The position numbers and the translations under genes were made by a program. A DNA stretch of 64,000 bases from Pseudooceanicola atlanticus (lineage in GTDB: Bacteria; Pseudomonadota; Alphaproteobacteria; Rhodobacterales; Rhodobacteraceae), in assembly GCF_000768315.1 (NCBI RefSeq), contig NZ_AQQX01000005.1, positions 124,001-188,000 of the forward strand. Direction: 5' to 3'. Under the pieces are notes generated by a model that did no database searches, was not told where the DNA came from, and saw only the letters and a program-made list of their open reading frames with translations. This document shows positions 8,228 through 17,352 of the stretch, piece by piece; position 1 is the first letter of the stretch, and the number at the start of each line of letters is the position of its first letter.

Positions 8228-10326
8228 CGTGCGGCCATCTTGCTCAGGCCCCTATTTCGACGAGCCTGGATGATCAAAGGCACGCATTGTGCGGGATCAT
8301 CATGGATGGTCACGCAATCAAGGCATTGGAAACATTCGCTGTAATCTATCGCTCCGCTCGGCCGGATCGCCCCGTAGGCGCATTTCACCTTGCACAGCTG
8401 ACAGGGCGATCCGCATTCCGCGCGCCGTTCGATCCAATCGCGCCCGCGCAGCAGACCGCCGATCGCCATGACCGCGCCCAGTGGGCAGACATAGCGGCAG
8501 AACCCCTTGAACAGGATCATGGACAGCAGCAGCAGACCCGCCGCATAGGCGACGTAGTACCATTCGCGCAGGAAATAGGTAGTGATGGCGGTCTTGAAGG
8601 GTTCGACCTCGATCGCCTTGTCCAGACGGGCGGGCGCCGTGAACAGCACCGCGACCAGGACCAAGAGGACCACGTATTTCATCCATTTCAGCCGGCGATC
8701 CCAGACCTCTGACACCTCGTATTGCGGCAGGCGCAGCAGGCGGCCCAGGTGGTGGGCGAATTCCTGCATCGCACCGAACGGGCAAAGCCATCCGCAGAAC
8801 AGACCGCGCCCCCAGAGGACGAAGCCGAGGATCGTCACCCCCCAAAGCGCCAGCGAAAACGGATCATAGAGGAGGAAGGCGAAACTTCCGCCATCCTTAA
8901 GCGTGCGGACCACCCCGAGTGGCGTGGCGATGGACAATTGTCCCTGCCCCCACCAGCCGACAAATCCGATGACGAAGGCGAGGACACCCAACCGAATGGG
9001 CGTGAAATGGCGGTGCCCGGCCAGCCGGTTCAGTCGTCGCCCCAACAGGAGCAGGAGCCCCGTCAGGAAGAGGCCCAGCACCACGAGGTCGGGCGCCCGG
9101 TTGCGCAGGGCCTCGCGCCAGGGCGGAACGGGTTTGCGCACCTCCGGCGTGATGAAGAACCTGTCATCGGTCACATGTGTCGCTGTCAGCTGGACCGAAC
9201 CGATTTCAGGCTGGAACACACCGTGTTCACGCAACGCCTTGATCTGCAATGTCCATTCCAGGGTCGGATCGAAGCCCAACCGGCGATCCGTGCGCAGGAT
9301 AAGGGCCGTCCCGTCCCGCACCGCGTCCGGCACGGCGTCGTTCATCTGGACGTAGATATCGGCATCGCGCAGGGCCACGGGAAAGCCCGCCTGTTCCGCG
9401 CTCAGTAAATCGGGCGAGGTGTTGCGGACGAAATCATCAGTCACCAGCCCGTGCCGCGCGGTTTCCACCACGAGGATCGGTTCATCGGTCGTCGAGATCT
9501 CCATGAAGCCGCGCAATTCGCGCAGGCTGCCCTGGGACAGGACGGCCTCGGCAATCGCTGGGGGGCCGACATCGATGATCCAGAGGTCGAGGTAGACACC
9601 GTCAGGATCGGCCTGCGCTTCTGGGTCGTCGTCCTCCCACAGGGTGCCGGCGAAGGCCGCGTCGATCTCGGAATTCAGGACGGTCTTGCGGGTAACCAGA
9701 CCCTGGTCGAGGAGGTCCTGCCAGGTCAATTCCTCCTCGTTCTCGAGGTCCGGATAGGCGGGCGGGCCGGACGCCACCCCGCCCATCTTCTCGCGCGCGA
9801 CCTTGAGCGTCGCGGCCAGGATGCTTTCATGCGCGATGCGGACCGACGCCGTCGCCTTGGTCACGCCGTCCAGATAGACGAGCGCGCTGCCATCGGAGCC
9901 AGCGCCGTAGGGCGTGCCGACCACCAGGCTGTCCGAGATCGAATGCCCCCGATATTGTTCGAAAAATTTGTGGAACGGCGCCTGGCCCAGCCCCGACACG
10001 AAGATCGGTTCGTTGTGGGATATCAGCTGCACGTCGAGGAACCGGCCATCCAGGTCCAGCACGACGAGCACGTTGATCGGCGCACCGGAAAACCCGGGCA
10101 GCGGCGCCATCGGTTCGGTTTCGAAGACATATCCGGCCTGGGCCCCGCCGGAATTCAACAGCTCCCATACCCCTTCGTCGTTGATCCTTTCCCCCAGCGA
10201 CATGGGCGGCACGACAAGAGGGGCCAGTTGATCGCGGCCCAAGGGTTCACCGATCGCCCCCACGGCCATGACAAGCCAGAAAAGGACGGCCCGCATCAGT
10301 CGGGAAAACATGCGATCGGCGTTCAT
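8224..10326 (-). CDS. NosR/NirI-like membrane flavo-iron-sulfur protein
   Basis: The product is about 700 residues. After a signal/TM segment (residues 11-25) comes a periplasmic FMN-binding domain, with a flavinylation-type motif DGVTKATAS near residue 153. A linker and several membrane helices follow (about residues 400-640), carrying polyferredoxin-like cysteines CGWLCPFGA and CRYVCPLGA. It ends with two cytoplasmic 4Fe-4S motifs (CQLCKVKC and CFQCLDC). NosR proteins move electrons from quinol towards periplasmic enzymes. ATG 10326 gives the complete signal but has no clear ribosome site and lies only 9 nt past the predicted -10 region, so a start at 10311 or 10296 is possible. Confidence 0.85.
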   Translation of the reverse strand: MNADRMFSRLMRAVLFWLVMAVGAIGEPLGRDQLAPLVVPPMSLGERINDEGVWELLNSGGAQAGYVFETEPMAPLPGFSGAPINVLVVLDLDGRFLDVQLISHNEPIFVSGLGQAPFHKFFEQYRGHSISDSLVVGTPYGAGSDGSALVYLDGVTKATASVRIAHESILAATLKVAREKMGGVASGPPAYPDLENEEELTWQDLLDQGLVTRKTVLNSEIDAAFAGTLWEDDDPEAQADPDGVYLDLWIIDVGPPAIAEAVLSQGSLRELRGFMEISTTDEPILVVETARHGLVTDDFVRNTSPDLLSAEQAGFPVALRDADIYVQMNDAVPDAVRDGTALILRTDRRLGFDPTLEWTLQIKALREHGVFQPEIGSVQLTATHVTDDRFFITPEVRKPVPPWREALRNRAPDLVVLGLFLTGLLLLLGRRLNRLAGHRHFTPIRLGVLAFVIGFVGWWGQGQLSIATPLGVVRTLKDGGSFAFLLYDPFSLALWGVTILGFVLWGRGLFCGWLCPFGAMQEFAHHLGRLLRLPQYEVSEVWDRRLKWMKYVVLLVLVAVLFTAPARLDKAIEVEPFKTAITTYFLREWYYVAYAAGLLLLSMILFKGFCRYVCPLGAVMAIGGLLRGRDWIERRAECGSPCQLCKVKCAYGAIRPSGAIDYSECFQCLDCVTIHDDPAQCVPLIIQARRNRGLSKMAAR

Positions 10327-10335
10327 GGCGTCAGA

Positions 10336-10368
10336 GTAGGCCCGCGCAGGGGCCCGCCATATGCGACC
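10336..10368 (-). promoter_or_regulatory. Promoter motif for the NosR-like/apbE operon
   Basis: On the minus strand GGTCGCATATGGC (from 10368 downward) is followed 22 nt after GTCG by GCCTAC (10341-10336), matching the coxG promoter in sequence and spacing. It sits inside the palindrome CGACC-TT-GGTCG (10364-10375). The same motif was not found facing the divergent ABC permease gene. Confidence 0.5.
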
Positions 10369-10430
10369 TTGGTCGACACTTGGCCATTTGGTGGTGGGCG
10401 GATCGCAGGACCCGTGGCAAGCTTCGCGCC

Positions 10431-11195
10431 ATGTCGGATCGCGCCGCCCAATCCCCTGCCCATGTCGTCGCCATTTCGCTGGCGGCGCTGGTCGGACTTT
10501 GGGTCGTCGCGGCACGGCTGGGCAACGACCCTTCGGTGCTGCCCGGACCATCCGCGGTCTGGCAGATCCTAACCCAGGAGGCCGCGAGCGGCGAATTGCA
10601 ACGCCACCTCTGGGCCACGTTGCGTCGGGTGATCCTGGCGTTTTCGCTCGCCATGGGACTTGGGCTATTGATCGGCATCGCCCTTGGCATGAACCCGCGG
10701 CTGAACCGGTGGTTCGCGCCCTGGCTGGTGGTGCTGCTGAACATCCCCGCGCTGGTGGTGATCGTGCTCTGCTATCTCTGGATCGGGCTGAACGAGGTCG
10801 CGGCGATCACGGCGGTCGCGCTGAACAAGACCGCGATGGTGGCGGTGACCCTGCGCGAAGGCGTTCATGCGCTGGACCGGCAATTGTCGGACATGTCCCG
10901 CGCCTACCGGATGCCGGCACTGACGCGGCTGCGGCACGTGATCCTGCCGCAGCTCTGGCCCTTCATCGCGGCCAGCACACGCAATGGCCTCGCCATCATC
11001 TGGAAAATCGTGCTGGTGGTCGAATTCCTCGGGCGCAGCGACGGGATCGGGTTCCAGATCCACCTCTATTTCCAGCTGTTCGAAACCGGCTATGTGCTGG
11101 CCTACGCGCTCAGCTTTGTCGCGCTGATGCTGGTGCTGGAATACGGCGTCCTGCAGGTCTGGGAAGGCCGCGCCACAAGGTGGCGTACGGCTTAG
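10431..11195 (+). CDS. ABC transporter permease, TauC/SsuC type
   Basis: This 254-residue inner-membrane permease has about six hydrophobic helices and the ABC permease coupling (EAA) loop around DMSRAYRMPALTRLRHVILPQLWPF (about residues 158-182). The fold matches nitrate/sulfonate/taurine-type permeases. No ATPase or binding protein sits beside it, but a PQQ-associated binding protein lies at the left edge of the same locus and may be its partner. The ligand is unknown. ATG 10431 is taken because the upstream extension covers the divergent promoter region and has no hydrophobic start; no strong ribosome site is visible. Confidence 0.8.
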   Translation: MSDRAAQSPAHVVAISLAALVGLWVVAARLGNDPSVLPGPSAVWQILTQEAASGELQRHLWATLRRVILAFSLAMGLGLLIGIALGMNPRLNRWFAPWLVVLLNIPALVVIVLCYLWIGLNEVAAITAVALNKTAMVAVTLREGVHALDRQLSDMSRAYRMPALTRLRHVILPQLWPFIAASTRNGLAIIWKIVLVVEFLGRSDGIGFQIHLYFQLFETGYVLAYALSFVALMLVLEYGVLQVWEGRATRWRTA

Positions 11196-11210
11196 GTCGT
11201 AGGGACCATC

Positions 11211-11242
11211 GTCGCATTTGAGACCCGGTGCTTTGCCCCTAC
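11211..11242 (+). promoter_or_regulatory. Promoter motif for the small cytochrome c
   Basis: GTCGCATTTG (from 11211) is followed, 22 nt after GTCG, by CCCTAC (11237-11242). The start codon follows 28 nt later after a GGAGGAA site. Spacing and both boxes agree with the other motifs of the locus. Confidence 0.5.
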
Positions 11243-11270
11243 CTTCGCCGCAAAGATGCTGGAGGAATAC

Positions 11271-11648
11271 ATGAAAAGCACCCTGCCCGCCCTGTTGATC
11301 CTGTCCGTTTTCGCCGCTCCCGCCCTGGCCGAGGGCGACGCGGATGCCGGCGAAAAGGTCTTTCGCAAATGCAAGGCCTGCCACCAGGTCGGCGCGGACG
11401 CGCAATCGCGCACGGGGCCGGTGCTGAACGGGATCGTCGGCGCCCCCGCCGGGGCGGTCGAGGATTTCAGTTATTCCAGCGCGCTGGAGGATGCCGCCGC
11501 CGACGGGCTGGTCTGGACCGAGGAAAATCTGGCCGCATTCCTGGCCAAGCCACGGGAATTCATGAAGGGCACCCGGATGTCCTTTGCCGGTCTGCGCCGC
11601 GACACGGAAATTGCGGACGTCATCGCCTATCTGGCGACGCAGGAGTGA
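11271..11648 (+). CDS. Class I cytochrome c, periplasmic
   Basis: The 125-residue protein has a signal peptide (cleavage ALA-EGD), a haem motif CKACH (about residue 35) and a C-terminal axial Met region GTRMSFAGLRRDTEIADVIAYL, typical of soluble cytochrome c2/c550 electron shuttles. It could carry electrons from a quinoprotein or from the NosR-like protein to a terminal oxidase. ATG 11271 is preceded by GGAGGAA. It has its own copy of the locus promoter motif and is the last gene of the oxidation locus. Confidence 0.88.
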   Translation: MKSTLPALLILSVFAAPALAEGDADAGEKVFRKCKACHQVGADAQSRTGPVLNGIVGAPAGAVEDFSYSSALEDAAADGLVWTEENLAAFLAKPREFMKGTRMSFAGLRRDTEIADVIAYLATQE

Positions 11649-11675
11649 TCCGAAAGGCGGTCCCGCGCCGGGCCG

Positions 11676-13157
11676 TCACATGACGGCGCCGATCTGCCAG
11701 GGGACACATTCGTGATCGCCAAGACCCAAGGCCTCGCTCTTCGTTGCATCACCGGAGGCCGCGGCCAGGATCGCGTCGTAGATCTCATCGCCCTTGGCAT
11801 CCAGCGTGCTATCGCTTGTCAGGATATCTCCGCAATTGATGTCCATATCGTCGCGCATCGAACGGTACAGCCTGTCATTCGTGGCCAGTTTCAGCGTCGG
11901 CGCGGGCTTTGAGCCGAAGGCCGATCCGCGCCCCGTCGTGAAGACGATCAGATGCGCACCGCCGGCAATCTGCCCCGTGGCCGACACCGGGTCGAAGCCC
12001 GGCGTATCCATGAAAATCAAGCCCCGCTCGGTCACCGTCTGCCCGTATTCGACCACGTCGGCCAGCGGCCCGTTGCCAGCCTTGGCAACCGCGCCCAGGG
12101 ATTTTTCCAGGATCGTCGTCAGACCGCCCGCCTTGTTTCCCGGCGACGGGTTGTTGTCCATCTCGGCCCCGTTCATCCGAGTATAGGTTTCCCACCAATC
12201 CAGGCGGTCCAGCAGTTTCTGCCCGACGTCCCGGGACACGGCGCGGGACAGCAGAAGGCTTTCGGCGCCGTAGATCTCGGGCGTTTCCGACAGGATCGCG
12301 GTGCCGCCCTCGGCGACCAGCCGGTCGACGGCCAGGCCGAGTGCCGGATTCGCCGTGACACCCGACAGCCCGTCCGAGCCGCCACATTGCAGACCGATCA
12401 TCAGCTCCGAACTGGGGCAATCTTCGCGAGTGATGTCGTTGACCTCGGGCAGCAGGGTTTCCAGCTTGGCCAGGATCGCCTCGATCGTGGTTCGTGTGCC
12501 GCCATTGTCCTGAATGGTCAGGCCGTGGAAGGCGTGGGAGCGGCCCTGACCGAACCGTGCCTGCATCTGGGCGATCTGCATCACCTCGCACCCCAGCCCG
12601 ACAAAGATCGCGGCGCCTGTATTGGGATGGGTCGCATAGCCCCAGAGCACCCGTTGCAGATTATCCCAGCCCGGCCCCTTGGCCGCCATGCCGCAGCCGG
12701 TGCCGTGGGCCACGGCGATCACACCGTCGACATTGGGAAAGGCGTCCAGCATCCCCCGCCGTTCCGCCTCTTCCGCCGCCTGTCTGATCACGGTGGCCGA
12801 GCAGTTCACGGTAGCACAGAGCACGACGTAATTGCGGATGCCGACCCGCCCGTCCTTGCGCCTGTAGCCCTTGAAAGTCCCCGGCGCACGGGGCGTGACG
12901 GCCGCACGAGCGGTATCGAGCGTGCCGCCGATTTCGTGATGGGTCTGATGGGAAGACATGGCCAGGTTGTGGCTGTGCACATGGTCCCCTTCGGCAATGT
13001 CCGTCTGGGCGGTGCCGATGATCTGCCCGAATTTGCGCACGGCGTGGCCCGCGGCAATCGGACGGCGGGCGATCTTGTGGGCTGCCGATAGGCCCTTGCG
13101 TGCCGCTGTCAGGATCGCGACGTCATCATCGGGGTGCAGAACCAGCAGGTCAGACAT
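11676..13157 (-). CDS. uxaA: Altronate dehydratase
   Basis: UxaA removes water from D-altronate to give 2-keto-3-deoxy-D-gluconate, the step that ends the galacturonate branch. The 493-residue protein has an N-terminal SAF-like domain (about residues 1-80; HSHNLAMS) and a large dehydratase domain with conserved GTGCG, GLGCEVMQ and LQCGGSDGLSG segments whose Cys residues likely bind a metal. It is the last gene of the leftward uronate operon and overlaps uxuA by 8 nt. A tagaturonate reductase (UxaB), needed to make altronate, is not seen in the window. Confidence 0.92.
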   Translation of the reverse strand: MSDLLVLHPDDDVAILTAARKGLSAAHKIARRPIAAGHAVRKFGQIIGTAQTDIAEGDHVHSHNLAMSSHQTHHEIGGTLDTARAAVTPRAPGTFKGYRRKDGRVGIRNYVVLCATVNCSATVIRQAAEEAERRGMLDAFPNVDGVIAVAHGTGCGMAAKGPGWDNLQRVLWGYATHPNTGAAIFVGLGCEVMQIAQMQARFGQGRSHAFHGLTIQDNGGTRTTIEAILAKLETLLPEVNDITREDCPSSELMIGLQCGGSDGLSGVTANPALGLAVDRLVAEGGTAILSETPEIYGAESLLLSRAVSRDVGQKLLDRLDWWETYTRMNGAEMDNNPSPGNKAGGLTTILEKSLGAVAKAGNGPLADVVEYGQTVTERGLIFMDTPGFDPVSATGQIAGGAHLIVFTTGRGSAFGSKPAPTLKLATNDRLYRSMRDDMDINCGDILTSDSTLDAKGDEIYDAILAAASGDATKSEALGLGDHECVPWQIGAVM

Positions 13158-14343
13158 GGGCAGCCCCGGCCCGCAGCCCGGCGATCACGCCGCGCAGTTC
13201 GGCCAGCCCGCGCATCCGCCCGATCAGCGGATAGCCGGGATGGGTCTTTCGACCGATATCCTGCAACAGCGCATGTCCGTGGTCGGGGCGGAAGGGAATC
13301 TCGGCATCCGCCCGACCGGCGTTGCGGCGCTTGCCCTCCTCCTCCAGCAGCGCGGCAAGGACGGCGGGGATATCCGTGTCGCCCTCAAGATGCGCTGCTT
13401 CCTGAAAAGACCCATCGGGCTCTTTCGCGACGTTGCGCAGGTGGGCGAAATGGATGCGGTCGGCAAAGCGGCGCGCGATGCGCACGGGGTCGTTGTCGGG
13501 ATGCGCGCCCAGCGATCCGGTGCAGAGCGTCAGGCCATTTGCGCGACTGTCCTGCATCGCAAAGAGCCGCGCGATATCCTCTTCGGTCGAGACGATCCGG
13601 GGCAGCCCTAGGATCGGGCGCGGCGGGTCGTCGGGATGCACGCACATGCGCATGCCGAGCTCTTCCGCAGTCGGGATCACCTCGGACAGGAAGTGGGACA
13701 GCGACGCCCGCAGATCGTCCGCTGTGAAGCCATGCCAGGCGGCCAAAGCATCGCGCAGCCCCGCCACATCGAAACGCGCATAGGCGCCGGGCAAGCCTGC
13801 CATGATCGCGGTCAGCAATTCCTCGCGGTCATCGGCGTCAGAGGCGTCAATCCAGGCCTTGGCGCGGATCAGGATGTCGGGGGTGTAGTCATCCTCTGCG
13901 CCCAGCCGTTCCAGCATGAAGACGTCGAAGGCCGCCATGCGCACCCTGTCGAAGCGCAGCGCGTGGCCTCCGCCAGCCAAGGGCGCGTCCAGGTCCGTAC
14001 GGGTCCAGTCCAGCAGGGGCATGAAGTTGTAGCAGATGGTGGTCACGCCCTCGGCGGCGAGGTTGGCCATGGATTGCCGATAATTGGCAAAAAGCCCGTC
14101 GAGCTTGCCGGCGCCGCGCTTGATATCCTCGTGGACCGGCAGGCTTTCCACCACGGACCAGTGCAGGCCCGGCTGCGCGGCGATCAGCGCCTTGCGGGCG
14201 GCAATCGCCTCCCTGCTCCAGACCTCGCCATAGGGCAGTTCGTGCAAGGCCGTGACGATGCCTGTCGCGCCCGTCTGGGCAATCTCGGCCAGGGATATAT
14301 CGTCGAGCGGCCCGAACCAGCGCCAGGTTTCAAGCATCGGCAT
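13150..14343 (-). CDS. uxuA: Mannonate dehydratase
   Basis: UxuA dehydrates D-mannonate to 2-keto-3-deoxygluconate. The 397-residue TIM-barrel protein carries the metal-site segments MCVHPDDPP (about residues 235-243), CTGSLGAHPDND, HFAHLRNV and FRPDHGHALLQD. Length fits the family (about 390-400). The ATG overlaps the end of uxuB by 14 nt, which suggests translational coupling in the operon. Confidence 0.95.
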   Translation of the reverse strand: MPMLETWRWFGPLDDISLAEIAQTGATGIVTALHELPYGEVWSREAIAARKALIAAQPGLHWSVVESLPVHEDIKRGAGKLDGLFANYRQSMANLAAEGVTTICYNFMPLLDWTRTDLDAPLAGGGHALRFDRVRMAAFDVFMLERLGAEDDYTPDILIRAKAWIDASDADDREELLTAIMAGLPGAYARFDVAGLRDALAAWHGFTADDLRASLSHFLSEVIPTAEELGMRMCVHPDDPPRPILGLPRIVSTEEDIARLFAMQDSRANGLTLCTGSLGAHPDNDPVRIARRFADRIHFAHLRNVAKEPDGSFQEAAHLEGDTDIPAVLAALLEEEGKRRNAGRADAEIPFRPDHGHALLQDIGRKTHPGYPLIGRMRGLAELRGVIAGLRAGAAHV

Positions 14344-15799
14344 AGTCCTTCACGCAGGCATGGGCGCCACGGGCCTCGAGTGCAGCATAGGCGCGGGTCA
14401 GGGCGTCGGTCAGGTGCGCGTTTTCGGCCATTTCGGCCGGAAAAATATCGCGGAATGACAGGAAGGACGCGACCCGTTCGGCAGCGCTGCCCGCCTTGTC
14501 CGACGCCGCCTTGAGTTGCTCCGCCAGCGGGTCCTTCAGCTCGATCGGGGCACCTGCGTCGTCGGTGCCGCCCATGTATCGTATCCAGCCCGCCACGGCG
14601 AGGACCAGTCCGTCGACCCCGCGCCCGGCCGCCAGACCGTCGGCCAGGGTGCCCAACAGGCGTTGCGGCAATTTCTGGCTGCCGTCCATGGCGATCTGCC
14701 AGGTCCTGTGCCGGATCGCGGGGTTGCGATACCGTTCCAGCAGGGCCTCGCAATAAGCGGCCAGGTCCTCTCCTTCCGGCTGCGGGACCGAGGGCAGGAT
14801 TTCATCGCGCCAGAGCCGCCGCAGCATCTGCGCGTAGCCGTCGGCGGCCACCGTGTCTGAAATCGTCTGGAACCCGGCGAGGTAGCCGAGATAGGCAAGC
14901 GTCGAATGGGTGCCGTTCAGGCACCGCAGCTTCATCGTTTCGTGGGCGGCCACGTCCCGCACCATCTGCGCGCCAACCTTGTCCCAATCGGGACGCGCGC
15001 CGCCGACAAAGCTGTCCTCGATCACCCATTGGCGAAAGGGTTCGCAAAAGACCGCCGCCTCGTCCCGGACACCGGTGGCACGGGCCAACCCGTCGAGATC
15101 CAGTTCGGTCGTCGCAGGCGTAATGCGGTCGACCATGGAGGATGGAAAACAAACCTCGGCCGCGATCCAGTCGGCCAGCGCCGGATCGAAAGCGGATGCG
15201 AAATCCAGAACGATGCGGCGCGCCAGGGCGCCGTTATTCGGCAGGTTGTCGCAGGATTGCACGGTGAAAGGCGCCACACCCGCCGCGTGCCGGGCGGCGA
15301 GGGCCGCGACCAGGAACCCGACGGCCGTCTTCGGCGCGTCGGGATTGGACAGGTCGTGCTGCACATCCGGGTCGTGCATGTTGAGCCTGCCGCTGGCCGG
15401 TACGTGACGGTATCCCTTTTCGGTGATCGTCAGGGACACGATCCGAACCGACGGATCGGCCATCGCCGCAACCACGGCGCCCGGGTCCTCCGGGGCGACC
15501 AGCACCTGACTTATCGCCTCGACCCGCAGCGGGTGATCCCCGTCGGGGCCACGCGTCACGGCCTGGTACCAGCCATCCTGTGGGGCCAGCTGATCGCGGG
15601 CCGTCGGGCTTTGCAGGCTGACCGCCAGGATGCCCCAATCACCACCGGATTGCTGCATCGCCTCGTGGGTGTAAACCGCGTTGAAGGCCCGAAAAAATGC
15701 GCCGGGGCCAATGTGAACGATCCCGATTTTCGGTGTCGGCCCGGTCCGTTGCAAGCGCGGGAGGGTCTTGGGATCGTCAGCGGGCAAGCCACCCTCCAT
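14330..15799 (-). CDS. uxuB: Fructuronate reductase (mannitol dehydrogenase family)
   Basis: UxuB reduces D-fructuronate to D-mannonate with NADH. The 489-residue polyol-type long-chain dehydrogenase shows the N-terminal nucleotide fold (IGIVHIGPGAFFRAFNAVYTHEA) and a C-terminal helical domain with LRCLNGTHSTLAYLGYLAG. The family also contains tagaturonate reductases, so this enzyme might serve both uronate branches here. Start choice is uncertain: ATG 15799 lies inside the end of kduD and has no upstream ribosome site, whereas GGAGGG just inside the frame could instead serve the TTG at 15787. Confidence 0.88.
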   Translation of the reverse strand: MEGGLPADDPKTLPRLQRTGPTPKIGIVHIGPGAFFRAFNAVYTHEAMQQSGGDWGILAVSLQSPTARDQLAPQDGWYQAVTRGPDGDHPLRVEAISQVLVAPEDPGAVVAAMADPSVRIVSLTITEKGYRHVPASGRLNMHDPDVQHDLSNPDAPKTAVGFLVAALAARHAAGVAPFTVQSCDNLPNNGALARRIVLDFASAFDPALADWIAAEVCFPSSMVDRITPATTELDLDGLARATGVRDEAAVFCEPFRQWVIEDSFVGGARPDWDKVGAQMVRDVAAHETMKLRCLNGTHSTLAYLGYLAGFQTISDTVAADGYAQMLRRLWRDEILPSVPQPEGEDLAAYCEALLERYRNPAIRHRTWQIAMDGSQKLPQRLLGTLADGLAAGRGVDGLVLAVAGWIRYMGGTDDAGAPIELKDPLAEQLKAASDKAGSAAERVASFLSFRDIFPAEMAENAHLTDALTRAYAALEARGAHACVKDYADA

Positions 15800-16520
15800 C
15801 GACGTTCAGAACCGCGCCATGGATGTACCGTGCGGCGGGCGAGGCAAGGAAAGCCGCTGTACCGCCGATATCCTGCGGGTCGCCCCAGCGTCCGGCCGGA
15901 ATGCGGTCGAGTATCGCCTTGCTCCGCTCGGGATCGTCACGCAGGGCTTGGGTGTTGTTGGTCGCGATGTAGCCCGGTGCGATGGCGTTCACATTGATGC
16001 CTTTCGCGGCCCATTCATTGGCGAGGATCTTGGTCAGTCCCGCCACGCCATGCTTGGACGCCGTGTAGGAAGGCACCCGGATGCCGCCTTGGAAGGACAG
16101 AAGCGAGGCAATGTTGACGATCGCCGCCGGCGTCTGACCGTCCGCAAGGCAGGCGCGGGCAAAGGCCTGCGCGGTAAAGAACAGCGCCTTGAGGTTCACA
16201 TCCATCACCGCGTCCCAATCGGCCTCGGTGAAATCGAGGCTGTCGTCGCGGCGGATGATGCCCGCATTGTTGACCAGGATTGAATAGCCCGCGCCCGCGA
16301 AGATATCGGCCGCGGCCATCGGGTCGGCAAAATCGAGGATCAGCCCCTCGGCCTCGCCACCGGCGTCGCGGATCAGGCCGAGCGTTTCGTCGCAATCGCG
16401 GCGCCCGGCGCAGGTCACCCGCGCGCCCTGCCCGGCCAGCGACAGCGCGATGGCCTGTCCGATACCGGTATTCGCGCCGGTCACCAGCGCACGGCGGCCT
16501 TCAAGGGAAAACGGGTTCAA
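15777..16520 (-). CDS. kduD: 2-deoxy-D-gluconate 3-dehydrogenase / DKII reductase (KduD, SDR)
   Basis: KduD reduces 2,5-diketo-3-deoxygluconate to KDG in the unsaturated-uronate pathway. The 247-residue short-chain dehydrogenase has the cofactor motif TGANTGIG (about residues 14-21), the NNAG motif, and the catalytic pair in YTASKHG. The start is TTG, overlapping the kduI stop as TTGA; a GGGAG site about 8 nt upstream and homology from the first residue support it. It lies between kduI and uxuB in the operon. Confidence 0.88.
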   Translation of the reverse strand: MNPFSLEGRRALVTGANTGIGQAIALSLAGQGARVTCAGRRDCDETLGLIRDAGGEAEGLILDFADPMAAADIFAGAGYSILVNNAGIIRRDDSLDFTEADWDAVMDVNLKALFFTAQAFARACLADGQTPAAIVNIASLLSFQGGIRVPSYTASKHGVAGLTKILANEWAAKGINVNAIAPGYIATNNTQALRDDPERSKAILDRIPAGRWGDPQDIGGTAAFLASPAARYIHGAVLNVDGGWLAR

Positions 16521-17341
16521 CGCAGCTCTCCCGGCTGAACGAAATCCATGTCGGTGTAATCGACATTGTCCCCGGCCATGGCCCAGATGAAGGTATAGCC
16601 GCCGATCCCCGCGCCGGAATGGATCGACCAGGGCGGCGACAGGATCGCTTCTTCGTTGGCGACGACCATGTGACGGGTTTCCTGCGGCTCGCCCATGAAA
16701 TGCATGACGCGCGATGCGTCATCCATGCCCCAGTAGAGGTAGGCTTCCATCCGGCGGTCGTGGACATGGGCCGGCATCGTGTTCCAGACCGAGCCATCGA
16801 CCAGTTGTGTATATCCCAGGACCAGCTGGCAGCTCTCCATGACCAGCGGGTGGATGAACTGGTTGATGATCCGCTTGTTGGAGGTCGCGGCCTCGCCCAT
16901 CTCGACCTTGACCGCATCGTTGATGGTGATCAGCCGGTTCGGGAATGTTGCATGGGCGGGTGCGGAGGTCAGGTAGAACCGGCCCTGCCCTTCGAACGTG
17001 ACCGCCCCCGCGCCGCGTCCAAGATAAAGCACATCGCCCCGTTCCAGCGTCCAGCTGTCACCGCCGGCCGAGACCTGGCCTGTCTCGCCGACATTGACGA
17101 TCCCCATCTCGCGCCGTTCGAGGAACGTGTCGGTGCGGGTTTCCTCGACCTTGTCGAGGATCAGCTTGCCGCCATCCGGCACGGCCGCCCCGATGGTGAA
17201 GCGGTCGTAATGCGTATAGACGAGCCGGATTTCACCGGCGCGGAACATCCCCTCGGACAGGAAGTGCCGGCGCAGGGTGTCGGTATCCATCCCCTTGGCA
17301 TGATCGGCATGCACGGCGTGGCGGGTTTCGACAGTCAGCAT
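16517..17341 (-). CDS. kduI: 5-keto-4-deoxyuronate isomerase
   Basis: KduI isomerises 5-keto-4-deoxyuronate (DKI), formed from unsaturated uronates, to DKII. The 274-residue cupin-fold protein shows TRHAVHADHAKGMDTD at the start, the metal-site region NTMPAHVHDRRMEAYLYW (about residues 190-207) and HSGAGIGGYTFIWAMAG near the end. An AAGGAG site precedes the ATG. It is followed by kduD with coupled translation and preceded by a KdgF-like cupin, giving a full route for lyase products. Confidence 0.94.
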   Translation of the reverse strand: MLTVETRHAVHADHAKGMDTDTLRRHFLSEGMFRAGEIRLVYTHYDRFTIGAAVPDGGKLILDKVEETRTDTFLERREMGIVNVGETGQVSAGGDSWTLERGDVLYLGRGAGAVTFEGQGRFYLTSAPAHATFPNRLITINDAVKVEMGEAATSNKRIINQFIHPLVMESCQLVLGYTQLVDGSVWNTMPAHVHDRRMEAYLYWGMDDASRVMHFMGEPQETRHMVVANEEAILSPPWSIHSGAGIGGYTFIWAMAGDNVDYTDMDFVQPGELR

Positions 17342-17352
17342 ATCAGGCTCCT

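Noticed and set aside
8224-10326. Evidence for nitrous oxide reduction from the NosR-like gene
   Set aside because: No nosZ, nosD, nosF, nosY or nosL is present, and the locus is dominated by PQQ and cox genes, so denitrification is not supported by this window.
10371-10430. A fifth-type GGTCG promoter facing the ABC permease
   Set aside because: GGTCG is present but the 22-nt spacing leads to GCGGAT, not a TAC box; the match fails.
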